Part shown: positions 62,186 to 64,000 of the stretch, in pieces
Layout: the number at the start of each line of letters is the position of its first letter
Numbering within the stretch: the first letter of the stretch is position 1
DNA from: Dasania marina DSM 21967
GTDB lineage: Bacteria; Pseudomonadota; Gammaproteobacteria; Pseudomonadales; Dasaniaceae
NCBI RefSeq assembly: GCF_000373485.1
Contig: NZ_KB891586.1
Span: forward strand, 324,734-388,733
Direction: 5' to 3'
Length of the DNA stretch: 64,000 nt
Notes under the pieces: generated by a model
Told to the model about the DNA's origin: nothing
Databases searched by the model: none
The model's input: only the letters and a program-made list of their open reading frames with translations
Translations under genes and position numbers: made by a program

Positions 62186-62200
62186 CCGGCACTAGGCCGG
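62186..62200. repeat. CCGGC-ACTAG-GCCGG hairpin
   Basis: Perfect 5-bp stem CCGGC / GCCGG, longer with flanking ACA..CGT pairs, in the 193-bp gap after the unknown gene. A looser relative lies at 62117-62139. Same family as 54431-54450 and 60368-60388. Confidence 0.6.
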
Positions 62201-62294
62201 CGTAACAAAACTAAAATCTTTAATCTTACCTCTTGCAGCTTGCCTCTTATCGCTGCCCCTCTAGCGACTAGCGACTTTCAACTAGAGACTGTAG

Positions 62295-63497
62295 CTACAT
62301 CGGCGCAGGCACCTGCGTACGACGATCAAAATTAACAAACGGCAGTGCGCAAATAGTAACCGCCACTGGCTGATCATTAATAAGCACAAAACCTTCGCCC
62401 ACTTCGGCATAGGCTACGCGTAAGGACGATAGGCCCAACCAATGCTTGGCGCTGTATGACCAGGACACCGAAGGTAAGGTGCCTATTTGTACGGTTTCGC
62501 CGCTGATAGTGGCGTAGAGCTCGGCGCCGTCCTCCAGCTCGCATTCGTCTTTGATGATGAAGCCTTTCATAGTAAAGCGTGAGCCTTGTGCTCTTTCCTG
62601 TAGCAGCGCGGCTTTGCCTACGAAGTCATCCTCTCTATCCCAGCCTACGTTCCAGCTCATGCCTAGCTCTAGCGGGCTGCGTTCAAACTCTGGGTCTTCG
62701 AAGGTTTGTAGAGTGTCCCAACCGGGTACCACCAAGCCGCCTTCCATACGGCATAGCTGTATAGCGGTGAGGCCATAGCCGGCGATTTGTATGCCGAAGA
62801 GTTTCTCGGCGTTGATAAAGGCTTGCTCTACCGCTTTGCCCAGTTCGGGTTTAAACCAAATTTCATAGCCTAGGTCGGCGGTAAAGCCGGCTCGGGTTAC
62901 CATCACTTGGCCGCCATTAAAGTCATAATTAATAACTTGGAAAGGCTTCATATTGGCGATGCCGTCAAAACCAAAGCTATTAAGCACCGCGCAGGACTTA
63001 GGCCCCTGCACCGCAAAACCAGCCAGAGAGGGGGTTTCTTCGGTGACTTGGACATCGCCCCCTACTTTTGCTTGGCAGTTGGCGAAGTGCTCGTCGTGGT
63101 CCATTTCGGCCACCATAAGCAAATAATCGTCTTCGGCTAATTTATACAGCAGGGCATCGTCATTAAGCATACCGTCTTCAGTACACCAAATGGCATAGGT
63201 AGAGCGCATGGTGGGCAAGGCGCTCATTTTGCGGGTAAACACATAGTCCATAAAGGCACCGGCATTGGCGCCGCGTATGCGGTATTTTTTAACCGGCGAG
63301 GCGTCGAATAAGGCACAGCCATTGCGTACGGCGTTGTACTCTTTTTCTTCGTCCTCATACACGTGAGGCAAGCAGTGGCCATGCCAGTTTAAATAGTCTT
63401 CATCCTGTACCGCGCTGGCTATATAGGTATCAAAGTCGGTGTTTACATAACGGGAGACAAAATCGTAAAAAAAACTTTTCTTGGCGGTGTCACTCAT
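62295..63497 (-). CDS. GcvT-like tetrahydrofolate-dependent methyl/aminomethyl transferase
   Basis: 400 residues of the GcvT / YgfZ / demethylase superfamily. N-terminal folate-binding region (about 40-300), with RNGCALFDASPVKKYRIRG near 60, FTADLGYEIWF near 205 and GLTAIQLCRMEGG near 245; C-terminal barrel (about 320-395). Relatives include glycine-cleavage T-protein, sarcosine/dimethylglycine dehydrogenases, DmdA and LigM, so it likely transfers a methyl or methylene group from a small organic compound to folate. It is not the canonical GcvT, and no gcvH/gcvP are near. AGGAAA precedes ATG. Confidence 0.82.
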   Translation of the reverse strand: MSDTAKKSFFYDFVSRYVNTDFDTYIASAVQDEDYLNWHGHCLPHVYEDEEKEYNAVRNGCALFDASPVKKYRIRGANAGAFMDYVFTRKMSALPTMRSTYAIWCTEDGMLNDDALLYKLAEDDYLLMVAEMDHDEHFANCQAKVGGDVQVTEETPSLAGFAVQGPKSCAVLNSFGFDGIANMKPFQVINYDFNGGQVMVTRAGFTADLGYEIWFKPELGKAVEQAFINAEKLFGIQIAGYGLTAIQLCRMEGGLVVPGWDTLQTFEDPEFERSPLELGMSWNVGWDREDDFVGKAALLQERAQGSRFTMKGFIIKDECELEDGAELYATISGETVQIGTLPSVSWSYSAKHWLGLSSLRVAYAEVGEGFVLINDQPVAVTICALPFVNFDRRTQVPAPM

Positions 63498-64000
63498 ACT
63501 GCTGTTTCCTTGCTTATTATCGTGTGCATGCTTGCTCAGTAACCACGATATTGAACAAACGTATATTTAGATTTAACAGGCTAACACAGCCACCAGATCT
63601 GTCAGCTATAAACTTGTGCTAAAGCCTCTGACTATGTAAACAAAGCCCTCAGAGAATATAAAATAACTCATTAATATCAATCACTTAACTAGCCACCCCG
63701 GTATTGTCGCCATAAGAACACACTGCGTTAACCATGGGAACAAATACCCAAGCCAGGCAACAGTAATAACCAGCAATAACTTGGACAAATATTGCTAATT
63801 GCCGCCAAAGCAGGTCAAAGCCTAAAAAAGCGGCTATAATCCCCCGCCATAGCTTTTTGAACACCACGTTTAACCATAACAATAATAAATGAAGCGCATA
63901 GCCGTACTATTAGCCTCCTTTTTTGCTAAGCGCTCACTGTCTACCCCAAGGCTACCTTGACGCTAATGCTAAACATTAATACCTCCATTGCTGTGCTCGC
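63498..64000. other. Right-hand gap, possibly with the first codons of a gene at the edge
   Basis: AT-rich sequence upstream of the GcvT-like gene, about 500 bp. A possible start at 63966 (plus strand, MLNINTSIAVLA, cut by the edge) has no clear Shine-Dalgarno. A minus-strand 65-codon reading frame at 63685-63882 with a TTG start is probably spurious. Confidence 0.3.

Noticed and set aside
62295-63497. DMSP demethylase DmdA
   Set aside because: Belongs to the same superfamily, but the N-terminus and length do not match the DmdA sequences I remember; kept as GcvT-like.
63685-63882. Hydrophobic 65-codon frame on the minus strand
   Set aside because: TTG start without Shine-Dalgarno, no recognisable family, in an AT-rich gap.
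63966-64000. Start of a flagellin-like gene at the right edge (MLNINTSIAVLA)
   Set aside because: Only 11 codons visible, no ribosome binding site, and the resemblance to the flagellin INT motif could be chance.

Overview
The window reads as chromosomal DNA of a marine, heterotrophic gammaproteobacterium. Gene content and order (fur next to bamE, smpB/ratA/rnfH, ssrA, ybgA-like next to phrB, an ectoine cluster, an Mla-type transporter) fit the Cellvibrionales/Spongiibacteraceae neighbourhood. That placement is inferred from gene content and remembered protein similarity, not from a tree. No prophage, CRISPR array or complete insertion sequence was seen.

Layout. 1-9.3 kb: housekeeping and stress core (dnaJ cut by the left edge, dnaK, grpE, recN, fur, bamE, rnfH, ratA, a sodium:solute symporter, smpB), with sigma-32-type promoters before dnaK and grpE and a LexA box before recN. 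9.6-10.4 kb: tmRNA gene ssrA with a near-perfect second copy of its 3' end and terminator 173 bp downstream, plus a third fragment, which looks like a scar of site-specific integration. 10.4-14.6 kb: accessory genes (unknown protein, AhpD-like protein, haloacid dehalogenase, YghU-like GST with a frameshifted 5' end, AraC regulator). 14.9-19.6 kb: rimK fused to an RCK_C domain, rimB probably starting at AUU, then a second chaperone set (cbpM, cbpA, hsp20) and a DUF2391-like membrane protein.

19.7-28.3 kb: a nine-gene, same-strand ectoine/5-hydroxyectoine cluster, ectA-ectB-orf93-ectC-ectD-traR/dksA-like-ask-TPR-SSS symporter, with ectR divergent. Several genes touch or overlap. The ectA promoter carries a sequence almost identical to the published EctR1 operator. 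Aspartokinase supplies precursor, EctB/A/C make ectoine, EctD hydroxylates it, and the symporter probably recovers solute. The roles of orf93, the DksA-like protein and the TPR protein are unknown.

28.3-35.4 kb: RND efflux operon with a divergent LysR regulator. 35.5-39.0 kb: Mla/MCE lipid-transport operon. 39.2-43.8 kb: GIY-YIG protein, lipoprotein cytochrome c, MgtC-like protein, PuuB-like oxidase, and a PstS-OmpA protein behind a Pho box. 43.7-48.8 kb: a 1684-residue protein joining a HipB/Y4mF-type DNA-binding domain to five GAF, two PAS, GGDEF and EAL domains, with a palindrome just upstream of its start. 49-51.5 kb: ybgA-like gene and photolyase. 52-56.7 kb: CoA-ester lyase, class III CoA-transferase, a repeat-rich gap with a 216-bp MITE-like element, FAH-family hydrolase and LysR regulator. 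56.9-64 kb: epimerase, kinase-aminotransferase fusion, small accessory genes and a GcvT-like protein.

Most interesting points: the extended ectoine cluster with its unknown members and conserved operator, the DNA-binding c-di-GMP protein, the rimB/rimK pair, and the integration scar at ssrA.
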